Part shown: piece after piece, positions 7,496 to 13,919 of the stretch
Numbering within the stretch: the stretch's first letter is position 1
Layout of the letters: the number at the start of each line of letters is the position of its first letter
From: Acidaminococcaceae bacterium UBA2453
GTDB lineage: Bacteria > Bacillota > Negativicutes > Acidaminococcales > Acidaminococcaceae
Length of the DNA: 19,476 nt
NCBI GenBank assembly: GCA_002342505.1
Contig: DDQB01000079.1
Coordinates: 1-19,476 of the forward strand
Direction of reading: 5' to 3'
Translations under genes and position numbers: made by a program
Notes under the pieces: generated by a model
What the model saw: the letters and a program-made list of their open reading frames with translations, nothing else
What the model was told of the DNA's origin: nothing
Databases searched by the model: none

Positions 7496-8999
7496 TGGCA
7501 AAGCGAAAGTATCTCATGTACAGATACATCCAGACTGCATTTTTCCTTTTTGCTTTTTGTTTTGCAATTTCTTCCTTCATCCTGTCGGTGAGTTTCAGTT
7601 TGCGCGTCCGCATATGGAACTCGCCGCTTTCTTTTTTGCGCTTGAGCGCCCGCTGCTGGAACTCCTGCAACAGCATGCGCATGCGTTTGCTTGGCACGTA
7701 CACATACACAGGCTTGTCAGAATGAATCTGCCGCGCGTTACTGCGCCAGATAAACTGAACCAGTTCGGATAACGCGTACACATCATTGTTAAATTTCAAA
7801 TCCGGATTGTTTTCCATTTCGGCCCGCTGGGTCAGGAAGTTTGTGCAGTTCACATCAAAGTAACGGTTACAGAGATAGGCTACGCCGTTGCAGTTGCTGT
7901 AATCGTTGGTGGCTTTAGCGTTGCAGGGCAGGAACCGTTTCTGCGTGGGGAAGTGCCGGCCATCGCTCTTCAGCCGGTCCCGGTACGCGTTAAAAACAGT
8001 GTACATGAAAGTCTGGCTTCGCACCCCGCGCTTTTTCATATAATCGTATGCGTTGCGGCATTGCCGCTCCAGTTGTTTCAGGCCTGCGCGGGTTTTATCC
8101 TGGGACGCGTCGGCAAACCATCGTTTGGAGAGGGACGCGTCGGAATTAAAAGCCCTGTCATCCAGGATGACAAGCCGTTCGATTCCCGGCGGATACGTCT
8201 CTATATATTTTCCGTCATGCTTCATAAGGTAGCGTTCATCCATGATAAAGTATTCCATGTTGATATGGTTCAGCAGGCAGTACTTGTGCAGCATGTTTTC
8301 ATGGGTCAGGTAGGAAAAGATCCAGCACTGGCAGAAGCAGGAGAACAGTTCCTTCCGGGCGAAGGCGATGATGGAAGTGAATTCTCCGTCCTTATCGCCA
8401 TAAGGATACAGCGTGCAGCTTTTGGTAAGATACTTGACTGCATTAAACACTTTGTAATCCGATTTGCTTTTGTCATACTCGCAGTGGGGATTGTAACGGA
8501 TCTCGCCGTCCTTCACGAGGATCATGTTCTCCCGCTGCATCAGCTTCACGTCTTCCGGCCCGAAGCGTATTTCCCCGTCCGTTTCGTCCAGCTTCCTGCC
8601 GGCGCCCACCGTGTCGCGGAACAGTTGCGGCACTTCATCGAAGAACGCGATATATTTGTATTGGCTTTCCCGAAAAGCCTTGAGGGTCTCATCGCTGAAA
8701 ATGCTCCACAGGGAATGGGTGGCCACAATGTTATCGCCATTGCGGATCATTTGCTCAATTTCTTTGATATAAGGATGCGTGTGCGGGGTCTTCAGCTTGA
8801 GATGGGGAATGAAACGGAGATCCCGTTCCTTTATGGTAGGAACAAAAATGATGAAGCGGCGGCTTTCTGATCCTTCACCTCCCCAGTGGCGGCGGATCAT
8901 CCGGATCAGCGTTTCGCTTTTGCCGATACCCATGGGCGCATCCACGATGCGGAATGTTAACGGCGTTTCTTTATGCGTTGTGTTGCTATTACGATTCAA
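7476..8999 (-). CDS. DExx helicase-like P-loop ATPase, phage/plasmid-like, function unknown
   Basis: About 507 residues. I do not recognise a named family. Seen: a Walker A APMGIGKS (21-28), a Walker B-like FFDEV (D121, E122), and a late QFIWRSNAR (Q415, R419, R423) followed by KPVYVYVPSKRM, in the order and roughly the spacing of superfamily 2 motifs I, II and VI. The APMG-x-GK form and the closing motifs recall viral origin-binding helicases such as herpes UL9 and phage replication proteins; that is a resemblance from memory. The C-terminus (about 430-507) is very Lys/Arg-rich, consistent with nucleic acid binding. Start: the frame is open to a TTG at 9047, but that codon lies in the T-run of a terminator. 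TTG 8999 has AGGGGG 10 nt upstream. It is alone on its strand between housekeeping genes, suggesting acquisition. Confidence 0.7.
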   Translation of the reverse strand: MNRNSNTTHKETPLTFRIVDAPMGIGKSETLIRMIRRHWGGEGSESRRFIIFVPTIKERDLRFIPHLKLKTPHTHPYIKEIEQMIRNGDNIVATHSLWSIFSDETLKAFRESQYKYIAFFDEVPQLFRDTVGAGRKLDETDGEIRFGPEDVKLMQRENMILVKDGEIRYNPHCEYDKSKSDYKVFNAVKYLTKSCTLYPYGDKDGEFTSIIAFARKELFSCFCQCWIFSYLTHENMLHKYCLLNHINMEYFIMDERYLMKHDGKYIETYPPGIERLVILDDRAFNSDASLSKRWFADASQDKTRAGLKQLERQCRNAYDYMKKRGVRSQTFMYTVFNAYRDRLKSDGRHFPTQKRFLPCNAKATNDYSNCNGVAYLCNRYFDVNCTNFLTQRAEMENNPDLKFNNDVYALSELVQFIWRSNARQIHSDKPVYVYVPSKRMRMLLQEFQQRALKRKKESGEFHMRTRKLKLTDRMKEEIAKQKAKRKNAVWMYLYMRYFRFAIKEELP

Positions 9000-9009
9000 A
9001 ATAAGATTA

Positions 9010-9022
9010 CCCCCTGCAGGGG
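9010..9022 (-). promoter_or_regulatory. Shine-Dalgarno held in a short hairpin before the helicase-like gene
   Basis: On the minus strand, AGGGGG (9015-9010) precedes the TTG start at 8999. It is part of a perfect 12-bp palindrome, CCCCTGCAGGGG (9011-9022), which can fold with a 4-nt loop and mask the ribosome site. This suggests low or controlled translation. Confidence 0.45.
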
Positions 9023-9045
9023 AAACCGGTATTGCGGGTTTCTCC

Positions 9046-9085
9046 AAAAAAATACAGGGAGAGCTGCCTGTGCAGTTCTCTCCCT
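9046..9085 (-). terminator. Intrinsic terminator/attenuator in the leader of the helicase-like gene
   Basis: On the minus strand, an 8-bp outer stem (9085-9078 with 9063-9056) and a 4-bp inner stem GCAG/CTGC separated by a 2-nt bulge are followed, three bases later, by seven T residues (9052-9046). It sits between the minus-strand promoter and the gene, and would stop transcription after about 40 nt unless bypassed. Confidence 0.65.
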
Positions 9086-9095
9086 ACAATGATGT

Positions 9096-9124
9096 ATTAT
9101 ACACCCGGACCGCAGATCGCGCAA
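9096..9124 (-). promoter_or_regulatory. Promoter for the helicase-like gene
   Basis: On the minus strand, TTGCGC (9124-9119), a 17-nt spacer and a perfect TATAAT (9101-9096). Transcription would start near 9089, four bases before the terminator hairpin begins. Confidence 0.55.
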
Positions 9125-9158
9125 CCGGTTCCTTACCCCGTTTTTGGGGGAGAACGCA

Positions 9159-9227
9159 ATGGCAGATTTCTCGAACAGATACGTTAAAATGCTGGAACGA
9201 AGTATAACTGGGAGACAGACACAATAA
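9159..9227 (+). CDS. Possible 22-residue peptide
   Basis: ATG at 9159 is preceded by GGGGGAG with 7 nt spacing and runs to TAA at 9227. The peptide begins MADFSNRYVKMLERS and is basic. It is too short to judge by composition, no relatives are known to me, and it may be the stump of a lost gene. The only support is the well-placed ribosome site. Confidence 0.2.
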   Translation: MADFSNRYVKMLERSITGRQTQ

Positions 9228-9546
9228 CCAAAGTATTATAATTATAGAAATCAGGCTGCGCACCCCGCATTAATACTGCATTTCAGCCTGGAGTTTGGTC
9301 GTTTTTCCGACCAAAGAGGCCTGCCGGGCACAAAAAATATTGGCATTATTTATAATAGATAGGGTATATTTCCTGTTGCCGTGATGCAGAGGCATTTTTG
9401 TGGCACGTTACTTTTTTTCCAATTCTCTACTTATCATGAAATTTCGTTCCGTCAGCTTATATTCTGCTTCTCCGCTGCGGCGGTTTTCCTCACTTAAGCA
9501 GCAATCCTCAATTTCAAATTCCACTCTATCTTTTTTTTCAAAATGT

Positions 9547-9554
9547 GCTATAAT
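9547..9554 (+). promoter_or_regulatory. Extended -10 promoter candidate for the nitroreductase gene
   Basis: TATAAT (9549-9554) is preceded by TGC, an extended -10. No convincing -35 lies 16-18 nt upstream. The start would be near 9561, about 58 nt before the chosen GTG. Confidence 0.45.
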
Positions 9555-9618
9555 ATTACATAATTTTCTTTCATTAAAAAAGATAGTAAGTACACATACA
9601 AGTTGGGGGTTCAGTGAA

Positions 9619-10440
9619 GTGCCTGTATTGGATTTGATAAAAATAGACCGAAGCAAGTGTGTAAAGTGCGGACTTTGCGTAGCGGATTGTCCCGCCTGCA
9701 TTTTGGATATGGGGGAGGACGGGCCGGAATGTAATGTAGATCGCGGCTGCATGAGCTGCGGGCATTGCGTGGCCATTTGTCCTACTGGCGCCATGGATAA
9801 TAAATACACGCCCCGGGAAGAGATGACGGCGGCGCCGAAAGAGATCATCTCGGAAAAGCAGGCTTATGACTTTCTTCGTTCGCGCCGCAGCGTGCGGTTA
9901 TTCAGACAGCAGACCCCGAAACGGGAGGATGTGCTGAAGCTGCTGGATATCTGCCGGTACGCTCCTACGGCCGGGAACAGCCAGGGCATGTATTTCACCG
10001 TGGTCTCCAATCCGGATATGTTGGCGAAGATCCGTCAGTACACCGCCGACTGGATGGCGGAAGAAGTGGAAAAAGGAACCGAGAACAAGCGGTATTTTAA
10101 AGCGGTGCTGCGTACCTTCTATGAAAAGAATGTGGATATTATTGAACGGCAGGCGCCGATGCTGGTGTTTGTTTCCACCCGCCGCCTGAATGTGACGGGC
10201 ATCAGCAACAGCGAGCAGTGCCTTGCCTATGCGGAACTGTTCGCGCCGGCCATTGGCCTGGGCACGACAATCGCCGGTTTCATCCAGGCCTGCGCCATTG
10301 CCGGGTATAAGCCGCTGGTAGAGTTGCTGGGGATTCCTGCGAAACAGAAACTGGTTGGCTGCATGATGGTGGGCTATCCCCGCGTAAAATACAGGCTGAT
10401 GCCGGAACGCCAGCATCTGAAATGTGAATTCAGGGAATAA
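9619..10440 (+). CDS. Ferredoxin-nitroreductase fusion protein (2x[4Fe-4S], flavin)
   Basis: 273 residues. An N-terminal bacterial ferredoxin domain has two clusters of Cys, C14-C17-C20-C24 (CVKCGLCVADCP) and C44-C47-C50-C54 (CMSCGHCVAICP), each spaced for a [4Fe-4S] centre. A nitroreductase-family FMN domain follows (about 80-265), starting FLRSRRSVRLF with RYAPTAGNSQ, the usual FMN-contacting segments. Such fusions are common in anaerobes and probably pass electrons from a reduced carrier to a flavin-bound substrate; the natural substrate is unknown. I chose GTG 9619: GGGGG lies 9 nt upstream and the product starts just before the first cluster. An open frame extends back to 9400, but that part is AT-rich and unlike the family. 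It appears monocistronic, with a terminator downstream. Confidence 0.9.
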   Translation: MPVLDLIKIDRSKCVKCGLCVADCPACILDMGEDGPECNVDRGCMSCGHCVAICPTGAMDNKYTPREEMTAAPKEIISEKQAYDFLRSRRSVRLFRQQTPKREDVLKLLDICRYAPTAGNSQGMYFTVVSNPDMLAKIRQYTADWMAEEVEKGTENKRYFKAVLRTFYEKNVDIIERQAPMLVFVSTRRLNVTGISNSEQCLAYAELFAPAIGLGTTIAGFIQACAIAGYKPLVELLGIPAKQKLVGCMMVGYPRVKYRLMPERQHLKCEFRE

Positions 10441-10486
10441 ATATAAAATGAGGAAACGCGCCGGATTATGCAGCGTTTTCCAACGC

Positions 10487-10537
10487 AGAGCGAGCTTCGC
10501 TGTCTTTTTTACAGAGGGCAGCGGACTCGCTCTTTTA
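10487..10537 (+). terminator. Intrinsic terminator after the nitroreductase gene
   Basis: AGAGCGAG (10487-10494) pairs with CTCGCTCT (10526-10533), with an inner CGCTG/CAGCG (10498-10502 with 10519-10523), followed by TTT and an AT tail. Upstream, AAACGC/GCGTTT (10454-10459 with 10473-10478) and GCGTT/AACGC (10473-10477 with 10482-10486) are alternative smaller hairpins. Confidence 0.65.
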
Positions 10538-10577
10538 TATAATTCACATAAAAGTCATGATATATACGGGCGGAACG

Positions 10578-10586
10578 TGTTATAAT
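10578..10586 (+). promoter_or_regulatory. Extended -10 promoter for the membrane protein/lipoprotein pair
   Basis: TGT followed by a perfect TATAAT (10581-10586). No good -35 is visible at 17 nt. The start would be near 10593, giving a leader of about 56 nt before the ATG at 10649. Confidence 0.5.
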
Positions 10587-10648
10587 CAGATGTACTTTAA
10601 TGTAGCGCGGCGTATGTTCAGTTGACGGAGAAGGAGGTTGGATTTAAC

Positions 10649-11050
10649 ATGGCAAAATATCTGGGCGGAACGGACAGCAGACAGGAAGAGGTAAAGGCAG
10701 AGCTGGAAACGCCGGGCCTTCTGACGAATGATTTTGTGCTGGATGTTTCTACGGGCATCTTTTCTTCTGAAAAGATTGGGATCAAAGATAATATTTCCTA
10801 TTATGAAGAAGTGACGCAGGAAAACGAGAAGAAGTTCAGTATTGGCTGGGGCATTGTAGGCCTTGCGATATTTGGGCCTTTAGGCGCGCTGGCGGGAGCG
10901 ATCCTTGGCGGCGATAACAAGACGAAACATGTGGTAGCGGCGCAGCTTACTAACGGGTTGCGGTTTGTGGTGCAGCTGGATGAGGAAGAATTCGTAAAAT
11001 GGGTGAATCTGATGCCTCATAAAGCGGCTCCGGCAGGTGAAGAGGTTTAA
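10649..11050 (+). CDS. Small predicted membrane protein, function unknown
   Basis: 133 residues; I do not recognise the family. The N-terminal part (about 1-70) is polar and acidic and predicted soluble. A Gly/Ala-rich hydrophobic segment, about residues 74-94 (WGIVGLAIFGPLGALAGAIL), is probably a single membrane helix with glycine-zipper-like spacing. A short C-terminal domain (about 96-133) has beta-like alternation (KHVVAAQLTNGLRFVVQLD). I chose ATG 10649 because AAGGAGG lies about 11 nt upstream; the frame also opens at a TTG (10622) without a ribosome site. It has its own extended -10 promoter and is followed after 96 nt by a lipoprotein gene on the same strand, suggesting a shared envelope role. 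Confidence 0.75.
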   Translation: MAKYLGGTDSRQEEVKAELETPGLLTNDFVLDVSTGIFSSEKIGIKDNISYYEEVTQENEKKFSIGWGIVGLAIFGPLGALAGAILGGDNKTKHVVAAQLTNGLRFVVQLDEEEFVKWVNLMPHKAAPAGEEV

Positions 11051-11084
11051 CGCGCTGATCTGTTGCATCGTTTTGGTTTGTTTC

Positions 11085-11119
11085 CCGGCTTTGTCTGCAT
11101 TTTCTTGCGGAAAAGCCGG
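11085..11119 (+). promoter_or_regulatory. Strong intercistronic hairpin before the lipoprotein gene
   Basis: CCGGCTTT (11085-11092) pairs with AAAGCCGG (11112-11119) and TCTGCA (11094-11099) with TGCGGA (11106-11111). The result is a nearly continuous 14-bp stem with one bulged G and a 6-nt loop. No T-run follows, so it is not a standard terminator. It lies 27 nt before the TTG start and may affect mRNA processing or relative expression. Confidence 0.6.
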
Positions 11120-11146
11120 AACTGTGTATGGACAGGTGGGTTTGCA

Positions 11147-11950
11147 TTGACTGGTAGTAACAGACGCCTCCGTATATTGCCCGTACTGGCAGCGGTGTTT
11201 CTTATTCTGCTTTCGGTATTGACGACAGGGTGCGGCGAAGAGGAAAAATATAATAAAGAAAAAGCGGCGATTCTGGAAGAACTGAAACTGGTACAGCAGA
11301 TCAAAGTGCCGGAAGGGCTGCAGGGCGAAGCGTTGGACGAAGCGATAGTCAAAACAGCGAAACAGCACAAAGATGCAATGGCGAAGGTCAATGACAAGCT
11401 GCAGAAACTGGGCGATACATACGGAAAGGCCGACGCCCGGTTTAAAAAGGATGCGGAAGAGATCCGCAAATCATTGCAGCAGGATCATATTAACTGGCTG
11501 AAAGCTGCAGTGGCGCCCAAAATTAAAGGCGACTCTGTGATGGGCGTAGGCATCGGCTGCCGCTGGGAAGAGATTGAGGAAATTCTGGGCGAGCCCATTG
11601 AGAAGAAGAATACCGGCGGACTTACGGAGTTTAAATATCCGGGCCTTGTCTTTAATGAGATCCGGGACCGGGGCGAGAACGACGGCAAACCATTGCCGCC
11701 TTCCTACGGGCCGGATGCCTATTACATGACGGGTACAGGGTACACAACTGGGTGCGGCATCCAGATCGGTATGCCCAAGGCTCAGGTGCTGGAGCTTTAT
11801 AAGGGGAAGCTGACTTCGCTGGATGACCGTACAGATCCCAAATTCATTTTGATGAAATACGATCCGACGCCGGATCACCGGCACGCATATAACCAGATCA
11901 TGCAGCTGACGGACGGAAAGCTTTCCCGTCTGATCGTGGCAAAGCATTAA
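11147..11950 (+). CDS. Predicted lipoprotein with duplicated BamE/SmpA-like region
   Basis: 267 residues, exported and lipid-anchored. The N-terminus has RR, a hydrophobic core (ILPVLAAVFLILLSVL) and a lipobox ending TTGC, with Cys29 as the anchor. Residues about 30-125 are charged and helical, coiled-coil-like. Two similar stretches follow: GVGIGCRWEEIEEILGEPIE with EFKYPGLVFNEI, and CGIQIGMPKAQVLELYKGKL with FILMKYDP. The G-x-x-IG-x-x-x-x-x-V/I-x-x-x-x-G pattern followed by a short strand is reminiscent of the SmpA/OmlA (BamE) fold. That is inference, and no direct BAM role is claimed. Start: TTG 11147 has AGGTGGG 6 nt upstream. The frame extends back to 11063, but that would put about 28 extra residues before the signal peptide. 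Confidence 0.8.
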   Translation: MTGSNRRLRILPVLAAVFLILLSVLTTGCGEEEKYNKEKAAILEELKLVQQIKVPEGLQGEALDEAIVKTAKQHKDAMAKVNDKLQKLGDTYGKADARFKKDAEEIRKSLQQDHINWLKAAVAPKIKGDSVMGVGIGCRWEEIEEILGEPIEKKNTGGLTEFKYPGLVFNEIRDRGENDGKPLPPSYGPDAYYMTGTGYTTGCGIQIGMPKAQVLELYKGKLTSLDDRTDPKFILMKYDPTPDHRHAYNQIMQLTDGKLSRLIVAKH

Positions 11951-11975
11951 TCAGCGATTCTAATGGCGCTTCCAA

Positions 11976-12033
11976 TAATAAAAAATCGCAGCGCAGAACA
12001 TTGACTGTGTTCTGTCAGCTGCGTTTTTTATTT
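11976..12033. terminator. Bidirectional terminator between the lipoprotein gene and rqcH
   Basis: CGCAGC (11987-11992) pairs with GCTGCG (12018-12023) and CAGAACA (11994-12000) with TGTTCTG (12008-12014). An A-rich tract precedes the stem (11976-11985) and a T-rich tract follows it (12024-12033), so it can end transcription from both converging genes. Confidence 0.85.
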
Positions 12034-12049
12034 GCTGGTATTACTGGTA

Positions 12050-13795
12050 TTATGTAATGCCTTTTTTCTGTAACAGCGTTTTTATATAGTTTTCATCTGG
12101 CGTTGTATAATATGTTTTCTGGTTGGTAAAAATGACAAATCCCGGTCTGGACCCGGCTGGCTTTTTTACGTTGCTGCGCAGGACGCAGTCTACCGGGATC
12201 TGGCTGCCGCCCCGGGCTTTGCTGAACCAGGCCGCCAGCTGGATCGCTGTCTGCAGGGCTTCCGGTTCCGGTTCGGGAAGCAGGCTTTTCACCAAAACAT
12301 GGCTTCCCGGGATCTTCTGCGTGTGGAGCCACAGGTCATTCCGGGCGCCGATTTTGAATGTTACTTCATCGTTCTGCCGGTTGTTCCGGCCAATAAAGAT
12401 GACAGTCTTGTCCGAAAAGGCGATTTTAACAGGCTTGGATTTGATGGGCGAAGGACGCTTCTTTTTTGAAGAGGGAACGATTCCTGCTTTTTGCAGTTCT
12501 TCGCGAATCTCGTCTGTTTCCAGCCGGGTGGATGAAAAATTCAGGCTTTCTTCCACGCTTTCCAGATAGGCCAACAGGTCCTCGGCTTCTGACAGCTGCA
12601 TAGCTACCTCTTTTTGCGCCCGTTTCAGTTTATTGTATTTTTTGTAGTATTTCTGCGCGTTTTCCGCCGGTGTTAACAGGGGGGAAAGTTCGACCTGCAA
12701 TGGGGTTCCGTCATAAATGTTGGGAATCGTGCAGGAAAGGGCGCTTTTTTCTATCTGGTAGAGCGCGGCCATCAGGCTGTCCGCAATGATCCGCTGTTCT
12801 TCCGCCCCGTTGGCTTTGGAAAGTTCGTGCTGCAGTACTTCTTTCTTTTTTTCAGCTTTTCTAATTTCTGCTGCCACAATATGTTTCAGCAGTTCCTGCT
12901 CCGGCGTTTCGGCGGGATTTAACTGTATGGCATAGCGTATGGCATCATTAATAGAAGAGAAGGTTTCTGTGCGACATCCTTCCGGGATATAAGCCGCTGG
13001 AAACGGAAAAATAGTCTGACATTGATTGCTTTTGGAGATGAGGGCCGTGAATTGCGGAGTGGGATCCTTGACAGCAGTTTGCAGGAAAAAGATTGCTTCC
13101 GCAAGATGTTTTCGGTCCATTGGGGTAAGGTACGTGGCCTGTAACGGGATGTTTGCCCGGTAAAACAGTTCCAGCGCTGTTGTTTTGCCGATTCCTGTGG
13201 TTTGTGAGACAAGGGTTTTCCATATGTTTTTGTTTACTTCGTCCGGCATGGCGGCAACGATGGTTTCCGGATCTTCCGTAAGGATACTGAGCCCTGTCTG
13301 TTCCGGCGGCGGCAGGTAGGGGTAGCCCGGCTGGATGACCCGCACGGAATTCATCAGGGGACTGATATGTTTGATGCTGTCGATGATTTTCCCGTCTTCC
13401 GTAAAAATCAGGTTGGCATTTTTTCCGGTCAGTTCCAGTACGATCTGTTTTGTGACAATCTGGCTGCTTCTTCCCAGCAGGCTGATCTCCAGTTCCAGGA
13501 TCCGGTCCAGTCCTTTCTGGCAGATCTGTGTGATCTTTCCTTCTTCCAGATGCTTGCGCAGCAACATACAGAACGCGGAGGGTTCCGGAGGATTGTCCGG
13601 CGTTTTGTCTGAGAGCCATATAGCCGGCGAGCCGCCGTTAACGTCCATGATCAGATTGATGGTGTCGGATTCCCGTTTCAGAGAAAAATACAGGGTTCGA
13701 TCTGAAGGCGCGCCGATTTTATAGATCCGGCTTCCGGTAATTTCCCGTTTCAGGTATTCTGCGAGAGAATATAAGGTGATTCCTTCTAAATTCAT
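12050..13795 (-). CDS. rqcH: RqcH, ribosome quality-control NFACT protein
   Basis: 581 residues. RqcH (bacterial Rqc2 homologue; older name fibronectin-binding protein FbpA) binds 50S subunits blocked by peptidyl-tRNA and recruits tRNA-Ala to add C-terminal alanine tails that mark stalled peptides for degradation. Seen: an NFACT-N domain (about 1-200, from MNLEGITLYSL), helix-hairpin-helix and coiled-coil regions (about 205-440; KKKEVLQHELSKANGAEEQ, KYYKKYNKLKRAQKEVAMQL), and NFACT-R (about 450-560; FIGRNNRQNDEVTFKIGARNDLWLH, then GSHVLVKS). D97 and R98 (KGLDRILELE) match the residues reported as essential for tRNA binding in B. subtilis RqcH, at the same numbers. The ATG has GGAAAG upstream. 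It is monocistronic, divergent from a secreted-protein gene and ends at a bidirectional terminator. Confidence 0.95.
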   Translation of the reverse strand: MNLEGITLYSLAEYLKREITGSRIYKIGAPSDRTLYFSLKRESDTINLIMDVNGGSPAIWLSDKTPDNPPEPSAFCMLLRKHLEEGKITQICQKGLDRILELEISLLGRSSQIVTKQIVLELTGKNANLIFTEDGKIIDSIKHISPLMNSVRVIQPGYPYLPPPEQTGLSILTEDPETIVAAMPDEVNKNIWKTLVSQTTGIGKTTALELFYRANIPLQATYLTPMDRKHLAEAIFFLQTAVKDPTPQFTALISKSNQCQTIFPFPAAYIPEGCRTETFSSINDAIRYAIQLNPAETPEQELLKHIVAAEIRKAEKKKEVLQHELSKANGAEEQRIIADSLMAALYQIEKSALSCTIPNIYDGTPLQVELSPLLTPAENAQKYYKKYNKLKRAQKEVAMQLSEAEDLLAYLESVEESLNFSSTRLETDEIREELQKAGIVPSSKKKRPSPIKSKPVKIAFSDKTVIFIGRNNRQNDEVTFKIGARNDLWLHTQKIPGSHVLVKSLLPEPEPEALQTAIQLAAWFSKARGGSQIPVDCVLRSNVKKPAGSRPGFVIFTNQKTYYTTPDENYIKTLLQKKGIT

Positions 13796-13825
13796 GATTT
13801 TACTTTCCTTTTCTGTAAGGTTTGG

Positions 13826-13876
13826 TTGCGTTCATTTGCGCAATGGTTTATAATATCGGTACAGTTCTATTATCAA
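13826..13876. promoter_or_regulatory. Divergent promoters with overlapping -10 elements (rqcH and the secreted-protein gene)
   Basis: Plus strand: TTGCGT (13826-13831), a 17-nt spacer and TATAAT (13849-13854), start near 13861. Minus strand: TTGATA (13876-13871), an 18-nt spacer and TATAAA (13852-13847), start near 13840. The two -10 boxes share 13849-13852, so polymerase cannot occupy both at once. Confidence 0.6.
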
Positions 13877-13919
13877 GTATATCATATTTTTATGTAAAAT
13901 GGCTTTCGGAGGCAGGAAG

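Larger units (their letters stand above)
9048..9618. other. AT-rich spacer of about 570 nt with hairpins and no secure gene
   Basis: It holds the minus-strand promoter and attenuator (9046-9124). It also holds a 22-codon plus-strand frame with a good GGGGGAG ribosome site (9159-9227). Two adjacent stem-loops follow: CAGGCTG/CAGCCTG (9252-9258 with 9284-9290) and TTTGGTCG/CGACCAAA (9294-9301 with 9308-9315). There is a TATAAT at 9351-9356, and the start region of the nitroreductase gene. From 9408 to about 9590 the minus strand has an open, charged frame ending in ISRELEKK with AT-rich codons. It could be the remains of a gene, but no start or family is evident. Confidence 0.6.

Noticed and set aside
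7953..8870. 305-residue plus-strand open frame opposite the helicase-like gene
   Set aside because: The minus frame has ordered ATPase motifs; the plus product is low in motifs and has no good ribosome site.
9400..9618. N-terminal extension of the nitroreductase frame back to 9400
   Set aside because: The extension is AT-rich and Ser-rich, overlaps a promoter-like TATAAT at 9549, and a good ribosome site precedes GTG 9619.
7420..9620. Insertion sequence, integrase or attachment-site signature around the helicase-like gene
   Set aside because: No transposase, terminal inverted repeats or direct repeats of the 6S 3' end were found on reading the flanks by eye.
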